DNA from: Firmicutes bacterium UBA4882
Lineage (GTDB): Bacteria > Bacillota > UBA4882
Assembly (NCBI GenBank): GCA_002399265.1
Contig: DHDG01000003.1
Coordinates: 1,193-16,823 of the forward strand
Direction: 5' to 3'
DNA: 15,631 nt
Under the pieces are notes generated by a model that saw only the letters and a list, made by a program, of their open reading frames with translations, searched no databases and was not told the origin of the DNA. Positions 6,021-12,803 of this stretch are shown here, in pieces; the first letter of the stretch is position 1; every line of letters begins with the position of its first letter. The translations under genes and the position numbers were made by a program.

Positions 6021-7475
6021 TCAAGCCTTCTTCCAGCGTACACCCTGCGGGGTATCCTCCAAGACAATGCCTTTGGCACGCAGCTCATCACGGATTTGAT
6101 CAGCTAGTGCCCAGTCCCGACTGGCTTTGGCCTGTTGCCGTCTGGCAATCTGATCTGCCACATAAGACGCCAATTTGGCGTCCACTGCCTCTTCAAAATC
6201 AAACAAACCTAAAATTCCACCCAGCTCGCGCAAGAGAGCGGCGGCTTTGGCTACGGATTCAACATTCCCGGCTGTACGCTCAAAATCCTCCTCAATAGTC
6301 AATCGGTTAATCTCTCTGACCATATTATAAAGTGATGCTAAGGCAACCGGTGTGTTAAAGTCGTCTTCCATTGCTGCGATGAACTCTCTCTTGGCCGTCT
6401 GAAGTAGGTCGTCAAATGATACCGCCGCCTTCGCTTTCGCTTCACCTATCCCAGTAGAGTCCATCTGGGCGACCGGACCGGCTTTGACCAGTTCTTCCAT
6501 GGCCATCAGCGCTGTTTCTAGACGTTCCAGGCCTTTAGCAGCCGCAGTCAGCTCTTCCGCACCAAAGTTCAGAGGCGAACGATAATGCGCTGTAACGATA
6601 AAGAACCGGATCACCTTGGCGGGATATTTCCCAAGCAATTCTCTGACCGTGAGAACATTCCCCAGCGATTTGGACATTTTCTCGCGATCAATCACCAAAA
6701 AGGCGTTATGCATCCAATAGCGCGCCAGTGGCTGACCTGTAAAGCCTTCTGATTGGGCGATCTCATTCTCATGGTGCGGAAATATCAAATCTTCTCCACC
6801 ACCATGAATATCAAAAGTGCTGCCCAGGTATTTCAGAGACATGGCCGAGCATTCAATATGCCAGCCCGGACGTCCAGGACCCCATGGGGAATCCCAAGCC
6901 GGTTCGCCCGGTTTGGCAGACTTCCAGACCGCAAAATCCATGGGATGCCGCTTGCGCGCATCTACTTCGATGCGGGCACCGGCCTGCATATCCTCGAGCG
7001 AACGACCGGAAAGCTTGCCGTATCCCGGGAAGCTCTCGACAGCATAGTAGACATCGCCGTCCACTACATAGGCATGCCCTTTCTCGACCAGACCCTTAAC
7101 CATATCGAGAATCTCCGGGATGTGTTCGCTGACTTTCGGAACGATATCCGGCATTTCAATTTTCAGGGCCTGCAGATCCTTAAAATATTCGCCCGCGAAC
7201 TCGGCCGAAATGTCCAATGCTGGACGACCAGTTTGCATGGACTTGGCAATAATCCTATCATCCACATCAGTAATATTCTGCACGAAAACAGTCTTGTAAC
7301 CCATATAGCGTAGAAAACGCCTGATGACATCCCAAACTAGCGGCGGACGAGCATTACCAATATGGGCATAGCTATATGGGGTGATGCCGCAGACATAGGC
7401 ACTAACCACCCCTTTTTCACGCGGGATGAATTCCTCTTTCTTATTGGATGCGGTATTGTAGACCCAAATACTCAT
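6021..7475 (-). CDS. cysS: Cysteinyl-tRNA synthetase
   Basis: The product has 484 residues, within the normal range. It is a class I enzyme that attaches cysteine to tRNA-Cys in the cytoplasm. The signature sequences are the HIGH-like HIGN at 38-41 and KMSKS at 266-270. The zinc-site residues that select cysteine are all visible: Cys29 in YVCG, Cys209 in HIECS, His234 and Glu238 in FPHHENE. The C-terminal part has the usual helical anticodon region with a final DQIRDELRAKGIVLEDTPQGVRW segment. The ATG has a GGGGGA site 7 bases upstream. Expression is controlled by a T-box leader (7544-7814) whose specifier reads UGC, so the operon should be switched on when uncharged tRNA-Cys accumulates. It is the first gene of cysS-mrnC-thyX-rlmB-pxpBAC. 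Confidence 0.97.
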   Translation of the reverse strand: MSIWVYNTASNKKEEFIPREKGVVSAYVCGITPYSYAHIGNARPPLVWDVIRRFLRYMGYKTVFVQNITDVDDRIIAKSMQTGRPALDISAEFAGEYFKDLQALKIEMPDIVPKVSEHIPEILDMVKGLVEKGHAYVVDGDVYYAVESFPGYGKLSGRSLEDMQAGARIEVDARKRHPMDFAVWKSAKPGEPAWDSPWGPGRPGWHIECSAMSLKYLGSTFDIHGGGEDLIFPHHENEIAQSEGFTGQPLARYWMHNAFLVIDREKMSKSLGNVLTVRELLGKYPAKVIRFFIVTAHYRSPLNFGAEELTAAAKGLERLETALMAMEELVKAGPVAQMDSTGIGEAKAKAAVSFDDLLQTAKREFIAAMEDDFNTPVALASLYNMVREINRLTIEEDFERTAGNVESVAKAAALLRELGGILGLFDFEEAVDAKLASYVADQIARRQQAKASRDWALADQIRDELRAKGIVLEDTPQGVRWKKA

Positions 7476-7543
7476 TAAAAATCCCCCATATCACTCTTAG
7501 TTTAACTCCAGCGTAGTAGTAGTAATAGTATATTTCCAAAGTC

Positions 7544-7583
7544 GGAAAAAGAAAAAGGCCATCCGTTCAGAGACGGATAGGCC
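7544..7583 (-). terminator. Regulated intrinsic terminator of the cysS T-box
   Basis: On the minus strand GGCC-T-ATCCGT pairs with ACGGAT-GGCC across a short loop, followed by TTTTTCTTTTT. The 5' arm overlaps the end of the T-box sequence, so terminator and antiterminator exclude each other. Confidence 0.9.
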
Positions 7584-7814
7584 GTGGTCCCACTCTGATT
7601 GAAGGCATAAGCCTTCCACTTGTCAGCCTGTGCAGCTTCCAGGGCGCTAACGGGCCCACCCGAAAGGGTTTCAGCCCCACTGGGCTTTCTTCCCTCCTGC
7701 TCCGAGTCCGCATTTCGCATACCATCCCCTGACACAGCCGCTCTCAGCCGCTGGCGGCCACTCTCTGAGCCGGTAATGGCAGCTACTTGATCCTCATCAT
7801 CACAATGCCATATT
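7544..7814 (-). promoter_or_regulatory. T-box riboswitch leader, cysteine type, upstream of cysS
   Basis: On the minus strand the leader has the stem I landmark GATGAGGATCAAGTAG near its 5' end and AGAGAG followed by a GC-rich apical arm. The specifier is read as TGC at 7717-7719 followed by GAA, and a second TGC lies at 7710-7712; both are cysteine codons. A CCGTTAGC element precedes the conserved T-box AGAGTGGGACCACGG (7582-7596), and an intrinsic terminator follows (7544-7583). Uncharged tRNA-Cys is expected to pair through its anticodon with the specifier and through its CCA end with the TGGG bulge (7589-7592), stabilising the antiterminator so that cysS is transcribed. The 5' end is inferred from the promoter at 7821-7849. 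The T-box and terminator are secure; the details of stem I are my reading without folding. Confidence 0.93.
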
Positions 7815-7820
7815 ACTAAC

Positions 7821-7849
7821 ATTATAATCAACCCACTGCGGCACGTCAA
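7821..7849 (-). promoter_or_regulatory. Sigma-A type promoter of the cysS T-box operon
   Basis: On the minus strand TTGACG (7844-7849) and TATAAT (7821-7826) are separated by exactly 17 bases. The predicted start near 7814 fits the 5' end of the T-box stem I. The palindromic repeat ends only 10 bases upstream of the -35 box. Confidence 0.88.
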
Positions 7850-7859
7850 GGAGGAGACA

Positions 7860-7943
7860 AGGGACACAGGGGGACGGTTCTTTTGTGTCATTTTATTGCT
7901 TCTCTGCCACGATGACACAAAAGAACCGTCCCCCTGTGTCCCT
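7860..7943. repeat. 84-base perfect inverted repeat, REP/MITE-like element
   Basis: Two 32-base arms (7860-7891 and 7912-7943) are exact reverse complements around a 20-base loop. The arms contain GGGACACAGGGGGACGG and TTCTTTTGTGTCA. From memory, closely similar GGGACACAGGGGGACGGTT-type palindromes are dispersed in many copies in genomes of Clostridia and Negativicutes, and some lie next to IS200-like (Y1) transposases; I cannot confirm that here. The window holds one copy and no transposase. It lies between two divergent promoters regions, so a role as a gene terminator is not needed. A perfect palindrome with no decay suggests recent mobility or selection on the structure. Confidence 0.85.
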
Positions 7944-8040
7944 GCGCCCGCGCCTACCCAAGTGTCGCGCACAGAGCAGGAGATTCATGCAAAAAGATCG
8001 AACCGTTCTAAAGAGCAAACAAGATCGGAGGTTGTGTTTT

Positions 8041-9312
8041 ATGAAAATTGCGCTGTTGGCTTTTTATTCGGGATTGCAGGCTTCGGAATCCCAAGTGCGC
8101 CTGTCGGCGTCTCTTTCCGATGAAATTGCCGGCATACCCGGATGGTCTGCAGTTGTTCTTAATGAGACTTCCCAGAAAGTGGCCGCCTTTAACGATCCGG
8201 ACACGGTCCCGGTCATCCTCTCGCTCAGCGGCGGCATTGAGGGCGAAGTGTTGTCTTGTCTCGAGCAAGCCCAGCAAAGCAGCTACCTCAAGAGCACGAA
8301 ACTGCCCATTATCATTTTAGCCCATCCACATGCCAACTCGTTGCCCGCTTCACTGGAAATCCTTGCACGCCTAAACCAAATGGGTCGGCCGGGGCGGATC
8401 ATTTTTACGTCAGCCGGTTATCTGGACGAACTCCAAATCGCCTGCCGCGTTCTGGAAACGCATCGCACACTCGCCCATAGCCGAATTGGCGTGATTGGCA
8501 CGCCCTCTGACTGGTTGGTGGCCAGCATCCCGGATGCCCAGACCGTCCGCTCGGTTTGGGGTCCAGAGTTGGTGGAAATTCCTATCGCGCGCCTGATAGA
8601 ACTGTACCACCAATCCTCAGAGATCGAGGCCACCAAAGCAGCGGATGCTTTTGCCAAAAATGCGACGGCATGCTTAGAGCCGGATCGTGCCACTCTGATT
8701 GGTGCTGCCAAGATCTACCTGGCGCTCCAAAGCATTGTTGCGGAATACCAGTTAGCGGCACTGACCATCCGCTGCTTCGATTTGCTGTCCGCTCCCAAAA
8801 ACACTGGTTGTTTCGCATTGGCACAGCTGAATAGCGCCGGCATAACCGCCTCGTGCGAAGGCGATATTCCTGCACTACTAACCATGATGCTGATCAAAGG
8901 GCTGTCGGGCCAACCGGCCTTTATGGCCAACCCGTCTGCCATTAATGCTTTAACTGGCGAAATGATCGCTGCGCATTGCACCATCCCGATCACGATGATT
9001 AATAAATACACGATCCGCTCCCACTTTGAATCCGGTATTGGTGCCGCTATCCAAGGCGACTTTCCCCCTGGTCCGGTAACGGTTGCCCGCATCGGCGGGA
9101 AGGACTTGACCGCCCTCTTTGTTGCGGAAGGACAAGCCGCCACCGTTAGCAATCCCCAGGAGAATTTATGCCGTACGCAGGTCAAGCTGACCATCGCTCC
9201 TGAAAAGGCGCGACAGATGTTGGAAAAGCCCCTTGGAAACCATCACATTCTGGCTTCCGGAGCTTTGCGGGAGTCAATCGAGTTCTATTATCGTTCTTTA
9301 ATAAGCCGGTGA
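8041..9312 (+). CDS. L-fucose/L-arabinose isomerase-like protein (COG2407 type)
   Basis: The product has 423 residues from the ATG at 8041, which has GGAGG (8027-8031) 9 bases upstream. A longer frame from 7885 would start inside the palindromic repeat and has no ribosome binding site. The N-terminal half is an alpha/beta region (SLSGGIEGEV at 61-70, IIILAHPHANSLPAS at 90-104, RIGVIGTPSDWLV at 148-160). The C-terminal half has SCEGDIPALLTMMLIKGLSGQPAFM at 271-295, AHCTIP at 311-316 and GNHHILASG at 399-407. The Glu273/Asp275, His312 and His401/402 sites match the pattern of fucose-isomerase-like C-terminal domains, where acidic and His residues bind a divalent metal. The substrate cannot be told; no other sugar-utilisation gene is nearby. 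It stands alone on the plus strand between minus-strand operons, and I see no clear promoter between the repeat and the start. Confidence 0.75.
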   Translation: MKIALLAFYSGLQASESQVRLSASLSDEIAGIPGWSAVVLNETSQKVAAFNDPDTVPVILSLSGGIEGEVLSCLEQAQQSSYLKSTKLPIIILAHPHANSLPASLEILARLNQMGRPGRIIFTSAGYLDELQIACRVLETHRTLAHSRIGVIGTPSDWLVASIPDAQTVRSVWGPELVEIPIARLIELYHQSSEIEATKAADAFAKNATACLEPDRATLIGAAKIYLALQSIVAEYQLAALTIRCFDLLSAPKNTGCFALAQLNSAGITASCEGDIPALLTMMLIKGLSGQPAFMANPSAINALTGEMIAAHCTIPITMINKYTIRSHFESGIGAAIQGDFPPGPVTVARIGGKDLTALFVAEGQAATVSNPQENLCRTQVKLTIAPEKARQMLEKPLGNHHILASGALRESIEFYYRSLISR

Positions 9313-9322
9313 AAGACGGAGA

Positions 9323-9348
9323 GCGGCACGCCACACGCGGCGTGCCGC
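9323..9348. terminator. Hairpin between two convergent genes, probable bidirectional terminator
   Basis: GCGGCACGCC (9323-9332) and GGCGTGCCGC (9339-9348) form a perfect 10-base-pair stem with a 6-base loop. It lies in the 46-base gap between the isomerase-like gene and ispDF, which end facing each other. The tracts after the stem are T-rich but not continuous (CATATTCTCTATTCC on plus, TCTCCGTCTTTC on minus), so termination may be only moderate. Confidence 0.6.
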
Positions 9349-9358
9349 CCCATATTCT

Positions 9359-10621
9359 CTATTCCTGCACCCGGCACAGACTGGCCACTGCCTGAGCAGT
9401 AATGCCTTCGCCGCGTCCCTCAAAGCCCAGCCCTTCGGTTGTCTTGCCCTTAATCCCGATCTGCCGCGGACTGATGCCCAAAATTCCGGCAATGTTCTCT
9501 TTTATTGCATCTGCATAGGAACTAATGCGCGGCTGCTGCGTAATGACTACCGCATCTATGTTCACAAGGGAGTAACCTTCTTTGGAGACTAACAGACCTG
9601 TTTCCCTAAGCAGTTCTGTACTGCGTATGTCTTTAAACTTGGGATCAGTGTCCGGAAACTGGTTGCCGATATCGTCCAGACCGGCCGCTCCCAGCAACGC
9701 ATCGATCATGGCATGTAAAAGTACATCGGCGTCAGAATGACCCTGCAATCCCAGATGAGAAGGGACCTGGATCCCTCCCAGAAACAATGGCCTACCTTCC
9801 TGAAAAGCATGCACATCGTAACCAATCCCCACTCTGAATATGACCGGATTCGCAATACGGTCAACATGGGACTGATCCATCACCAATTCCCCCTTAATAC
9901 TGTCAAGATAGGCTTTCGCGACCACCAAATCCTCGGGCGTAGTGACTTTAATATTATGATAATCGCCTTCAAATACGGCGACTTGTATTCCAATCCGCTC
10001 TGCCAGTGACGCATCATCGGTGCCCTGATATCCGTCATGACGGGCCTGCCAATGGGCCTGCTGCAATGCTCTAAACCTGAAACTCTGAGGCGTCTGTACC
10101 GCCCACAGTTGATCACGCTCCACTGTTTCAAGCACAATCCCGTCCCGAACCTTTTTGACTGTTTCTTTGACGGGAACGCCCGGCACGGCCACCTGATGAT
10201 CACTCAGCTGCTCCAGACAGCGATCAATGATCGCCCTTGTTACCAGCGGTCTGGCCCCGTCATGGATCAAAACTCTATCGTCGGGCCCCAAACCAAATCT
10301 GCTCAAGTACTGAACGGCATTAGCAACGGAATCCTGGCGCTCTGCCCCACCTTCTATAGCATCCCGGATTTTTCCACCGCCGAGATCGGCACCCTGACAT
10401 AGTTCCCGGATTTCCTCCAGGTCTTCTTTTCTAGCCACGACTAATATGTCGGTCACTTGAGGATGTTTGCTGAATACTGCCAGCGACCACTCCAGAATTG
10501 GCCGTCCCGCCAGCTTGAGTAACACCTTATTGCGCCCGCTCCCTCGCCGGCTTCCTCGCCCGCACCGGCTCCCCATGCGTTTTCCCGAGCCGCCTCCCAA
10601 AATGATTGCCACTGTGCGCAT
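9359..10621 (-). CDS. ispDF: Bifunctional IspD-IspF: MEP cytidylyltransferase and MEcPP synthase
   Basis: The product has 420 residues. IspD (about 1-240) activates MEP with CTP and has GGGSGKRMG at 9-17, Lys32, IHDGARP at 119-125, PVKETVK at 150-156, TPQSFR at 177-182 and TTPED at 227-231. IspF (about 262-418) forms the cyclic diphosphate and has GYDVH at 267-271, HSDADVLLHA at 295-304 and GRGEG at 403-407; Asp269, His271 and His303 are the expected metal ligands. Both are MEP isoprenoid pathway enzymes separated by IspE, so the fusion joins non-consecutive steps. The start is ATG 10619-10621 with GGAGG 7 bases upstream; a TTG 27 bases earlier has no such site. An Arg/Gly-rich insert of about 10 residues lies in the CTP loop (17-30). 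No clear promoter is seen in the 159 bases between it and the upstream terminator. Confidence 0.95.
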   Translation of the reverse strand: MRTVAIILGGGSGKRMGSRCGRGSRRGSGRNKVLLKLAGRPILEWSLAVFSKHPQVTDILVVARKEDLEEIRELCQGADLGGGKIRDAIEGGAERQDSVANAVQYLSRFGLGPDDRVLIHDGARPLVTRAIIDRCLEQLSDHQVAVPGVPVKETVKKVRDGIVLETVERDQLWAVQTPQSFRFRALQQAHWQARHDGYQGTDDASLAERIGIQVAVFEGDYHNIKVTTPEDLVVAKAYLDSIKGELVMDQSHVDRIANPVIFRVGIGYDVHAFQEGRPLFLGGIQVPSHLGLQGHSDADVLLHAMIDALLGAAGLDDIGNQFPDTDPKFKDIRSTELLRETGLLVSKEGYSLVNIDAVVITQQPRISSYADAIKENIAGILGISPRQIGIKGKTTEGLGFEGRGEGITAQAVASLCRVQE

Positions 10622-10780
10622 TACCAAACCTCCAGAAAGCAATGCCAATTGCTATTACCATTTTGCGTTTATATACGCTTTCCCGCTTAAGCTAATTTTC
10701 GCCCAACTCTGTAAATCCCCTATATAAACCCAAAAAATAATGGTGTGCGCGCCTGCTCTCCATAATGAAAATCCGCACAA

Positions 10781-10812
10781 ATAAAAACCGGCCTGCTCTA
10801 ATGCAAGGCCGG
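10781..10812 (-). terminator. Intrinsic terminator downstream of the PIN/TRAM gene
   Basis: On the minus strand CCGGCC-T-TGC pairs with GCA-GGCCGG around a 6-base loop, with one bulged T, followed by TTTTTAT. It lies about 75 bases after the stop of the PIN/TRAM gene and separates that unit from ispDF. The stretch from here to ispDF holds no gene that I recognise. Confidence 0.85.
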
Positions 10813-10887
10813 ATTATTCCATTGGGGTTATGCATCGTTGAATGGCTACGCTGTCGCCTGCGGTAGTTGATCAGTTCAGTTCTGCCG

Positions 10888-11970
10888 TCATCCACGGGCA
10901 ACGGCATGAATATGTTCTGCTTGCTTCGGTTTGGCGAAAATCATTCGCCCGGCAGCCGTCTGTAAAACGCTCGTGACCAGGACACTAATGGTTTCTCCCA
11001 TATACTGGCGTCCACTATCAACAACAATCATCGTACCGTCTTCGAGATAGGCTACCCCCTGACCAAGTTCTTTACCGTCCTTGATCACATGAACAACCAT
11101 TTCCTCACCTGGAAGAACGATCGGTTTTACGGCGTTAGACAATTCATTAATGTTAAGCACGTGCACACCATACAATTCCGCGACTTTGTTCAGGTTAAAG
11201 TCATTGGTGATGACTTTGGCGTCAAGCAGTTTCGCCAATCGCACGAGCTTGGTATCCACATCCGACAGATCGTCAAAATCCTTTTCATAAATCCGGATGT
11301 TGACTTCATCCTCTTTTTGCATGCGGTTGAGGATATCAAGGCCCCGGCGTCCGCGATTACGCTTTAACGCATCCGATGAATCGGCAATACGTTGCAGTTC
11401 CGCCAGGACAAAACTTGGAATAATAAGTATGCCTTCAATAAATCCACTATGACAAATATCGGCAATCCTGCCGTCTATGATGGCGCTGGTGTCAACCACC
11501 TTGTAAGAAAGTTTTCCCTGATTGCGAGTACGTATCGCTGTTCCTCCAGAGCTCGGTCGTTCCTGATGCTTCGAAAAACTGCCAAAGAAGCCGAACAAAT
11601 CGTCCCTCTTTTTGGCAGCAGTCGCAGCACAAAGGCTTCCCGAAAAAAGCATCGCAAAGATCGCAAAATAACGACCAAACCCAGTCCCATAGAACGGTAT
11701 ACAAAGGAGCAGCGCTACTACCACACCAAAAACGAAGCCCAGAGATCCGGCTAGCAGATCAGATCCTGACGTTTTCTGCAGCCCATTCTCTAAAATGCCA
11801 TTAAGAGTTTTGAGAGAAACATGTCCCAGTACAGTGGCAAAGATTGCGCTTACCAGAGGTACCAACACATAATGCCAAGTCTGTGGATTGGGAACAGCCG
11901 AGTAAACGCCATAATACCCTACCCCCCCGCCGGCAATAAAGAACAGCGATTTCACAAATTTATCGAACAC
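10888..11970 (-). CDS. Membrane-anchored PIN/TRAM domain protein (YacL-like)
   Basis: The product has 360 residues. Four hydrophobic segments occupy about 5-26, 33-53, 71-93 and 98-119. A Ser/Gln/Arg-rich linker leads to a PIN nuclease-like domain at about 156-276. Its acidic residues are Asp160 in VVDTSAIIDGR, Glu191 in FVLAELQ, Asp239 in DVDTKLVRLA and Asp257 in ITNDFNLNKVA, the set expected to hold metal ions in PIN ribonucleases. A TRAM domain (about 285-346), usually RNA-binding, follows. The architecture matches Bacillus subtilis YacL, whose function is not well established. It probably acts on RNA at the membrane, but this is inference. The start is GTG 11968-11970 with an AAAGGAGGTG site 12 bases upstream. 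The gene follows carD after about 100 bases, and no separate strong promoter is evident. Confidence 0.92.
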   Translation of the reverse strand: MFDKFVKSLFFIAGGGVGYYGVYSAVPNPQTWHYVLVPLVSAIFATVLGHVSLKTLNGILENGLQKTSGSDLLAGSLGFVFGVVVALLLCIPFYGTGFGRYFAIFAMLFSGSLCAATAAKKRDDLFGFFGSFSKHQERPSSGGTAIRTRNQGKLSYKVVDTSAIIDGRIADICHSGFIEGILIIPSFVLAELQRIADSSDALKRNRGRRGLDILNRMQKEDEVNIRIYEKDFDDLSDVDTKLVRLAKLLDAKVITNDFNLNKVAELYGVHVLNINELSNAVKPIVLPGEEMVVHVIKDGKELGQGVAYLEDGTMIVVDSGRQYMGETISVLVTSVLQTAAGRMIFAKPKQAEHIHAVARG

Positions 11971-12073
11971 GATCTCACTTCACCTCCTTTCCCAGCATCC
12001 CCTATTTAGCATCGTGATATGCAAATTAACTCGCATTTGGTAATGATAAACAAGACCGGGACAATCCGCTCCA

Positions 12074-12544
12074 TCATGTAAACAGAGACGTGATATGCTC
12101 CTCGATCTCTTCAACCGATAAGTCTTTAATCAGCGAAATTTCGCTGAACAGAATCTGCTTGGCGCTTTCCAGCATTTTTCTTTCACCAGTTGACAAACCC
12201 TTCTCCTGATCACGCGCAGCCAAATTACGGACAACCTCGGCAACTTCAAAAATGTCTCCGCTGCGAATTTTATCCATGTTTGCGCGGTATCTCTTGTTCC
12301 AGTTGGTCGACATTTTGCTGGTTTGTCCTTGCAATACAGCAATCACTTCATCAATTGTTGATTCATCAACAACCTGACGCAGCCCGACTTCACTATTGAG
12401 CGGGATCATCACTTTCATGCTGCCATTCGGTATTCTCATGATATAGTATTTCTGCTTTTCTCCGAGTACTTCTTTTTCTTCGATTGCCTCAATAACTCCG
12501 GCACCATGCAATGGATAAACTACTTTTTCGCCCACTTCAAACAT
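12074..12544 (-). CDS. carD: CarD/CdnL family transcriptional regulator
   Basis: The product has 156 residues. Residues 1-60 form the RNA polymerase-interacting Tudor-like domain (MFEVGEKVVYPLHGAGVIEAIEE onwards, with KYYIMRIPNGSMKVMIPL). Residues 61-156 are predicted helical and include the conserved Trp82 in STNWNKRYRANMDKIRSGD, which in characterised CarD proteins contacts promoter DNA at the edge of the transcription bubble. CarD binds the beta subunit of RNA polymerase and affects open-complex stability at many promoters, including those of rRNA in mycobacteria. The ATG follows AGGGGGTG by about 7 bases. Two tandem promoters precede it, and a strong promoter on the other strand drives the small gene at 12804. 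The next gene downstream is the PIN/TRAM gene, an arrangement common in Firmicutes. Confidence 0.94.
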   Translation of the reverse strand: MFEVGEKVVYPLHGAGVIEAIEEKEVLGEKQKYYIMRIPNGSMKVMIPLNSEVGLRQVVDESTIDEVIAVLQGQTSKMSTNWNKRYRANMDKIRSGDIFEVAEVVRNLAARDQEKGLSTGERKMLESAKQILFSEISLIKDLSVEEIEEHITSLFT

Positions 12545-12585
12545 GGTGACTCACCCCCTAACGAAGGGCAGATAATACTTCTTTT

Positions 12586-12614
12586 ATATTAACATTTATC
12601 CGGGCGCTAGTCAA
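12586..12614 (-). promoter_or_regulatory. carD promoter P2 (start-proximal)
   Basis: On the minus strand TTGACT (12609-12614) and TAATAT (12586-12591) are separated by 17 bases. Transcription would start about 35 bases ahead of the carD ATG. Confidence 0.6.
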
Positions 12615-12624
12615 TAAACGGACT

Positions 12625-12653
12625 ATTCTAACAAATGTCTCTGTGTTTGTCAA
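12625..12653 (-). promoter_or_regulatory. carD promoter P1 (distal)
   Basis: On the minus strand a perfect TTGACA (12648-12653) and TAGAAT (12625-12630) are separated by 17 bases. It overlaps the region just upstream of P2; the two would give leaders of roughly 75 and 35 bases. Confidence 0.78.
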
Positions 12654-12740
12654 TAGCCATTTCCTCCCTGACGCAATTCTGCTGCGGGTCGGAAATCTGT
12701 TCCATTCAGGCCATCCGCCTGCGGCCGACTATTGAAAGGC

Positions 12741-12769
12741 TTGACATGACAGGTCTCCAAAAGTATAAT
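12741..12769 (+). promoter_or_regulatory. Near-consensus sigma-A promoter for the small plus-strand gene
   Basis: TTGACA (12741-12746) and TATAAT (12764-12769) match the sigma-A consensus exactly and are spaced by 17 bases. The expected start is near 12776, giving a leader of about 28 bases that contains GGAGG at 12790-12794. Confidence 0.9.
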
Positions 12770-12803
12770 TGGACTTGACTGAAAGCTGTGGAGGTGGATA
12801 TCG

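Noticed and set aside
7502..7972. Open frame of 156 codons on the minus strand
   Set aside because: It runs through the palindromic repeat, the cysS promoter and the whole T-box leader; the region is explained as regulatory RNA.
7885..8040. N-terminal extension of the isomerase-like protein
   Set aside because: It would start inside the palindrome and has no ribosome binding site. The ATG at 8041 follows GGAGG at 9 bases and gives a normal family N terminus.
8715..9194. Open frame of 159 codons on the minus strand
   Set aside because: It is antisense to the isomerase-like gene and shows no motif or start signal.
10622..10648. TTG start nine codons upstream for IspDF
   Set aside because: The GGAGG site lies inside this extension and is placed correctly for the ATG at 10621.
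10649..10780. Promoter for ispDF
   Set aside because: TATATA-like boxes occur in this AT-rich stretch, but none has a convincing -35 box at 16-18 bases, so no promoter is called.
10692..10907. Open frame of 71 codons on the minus strand between the PIN/TRAM gene and ispDF
   Set aside because: It overlaps the end of the PIN/TRAM gene and crosses the intrinsic terminator; composition is not protein-like.
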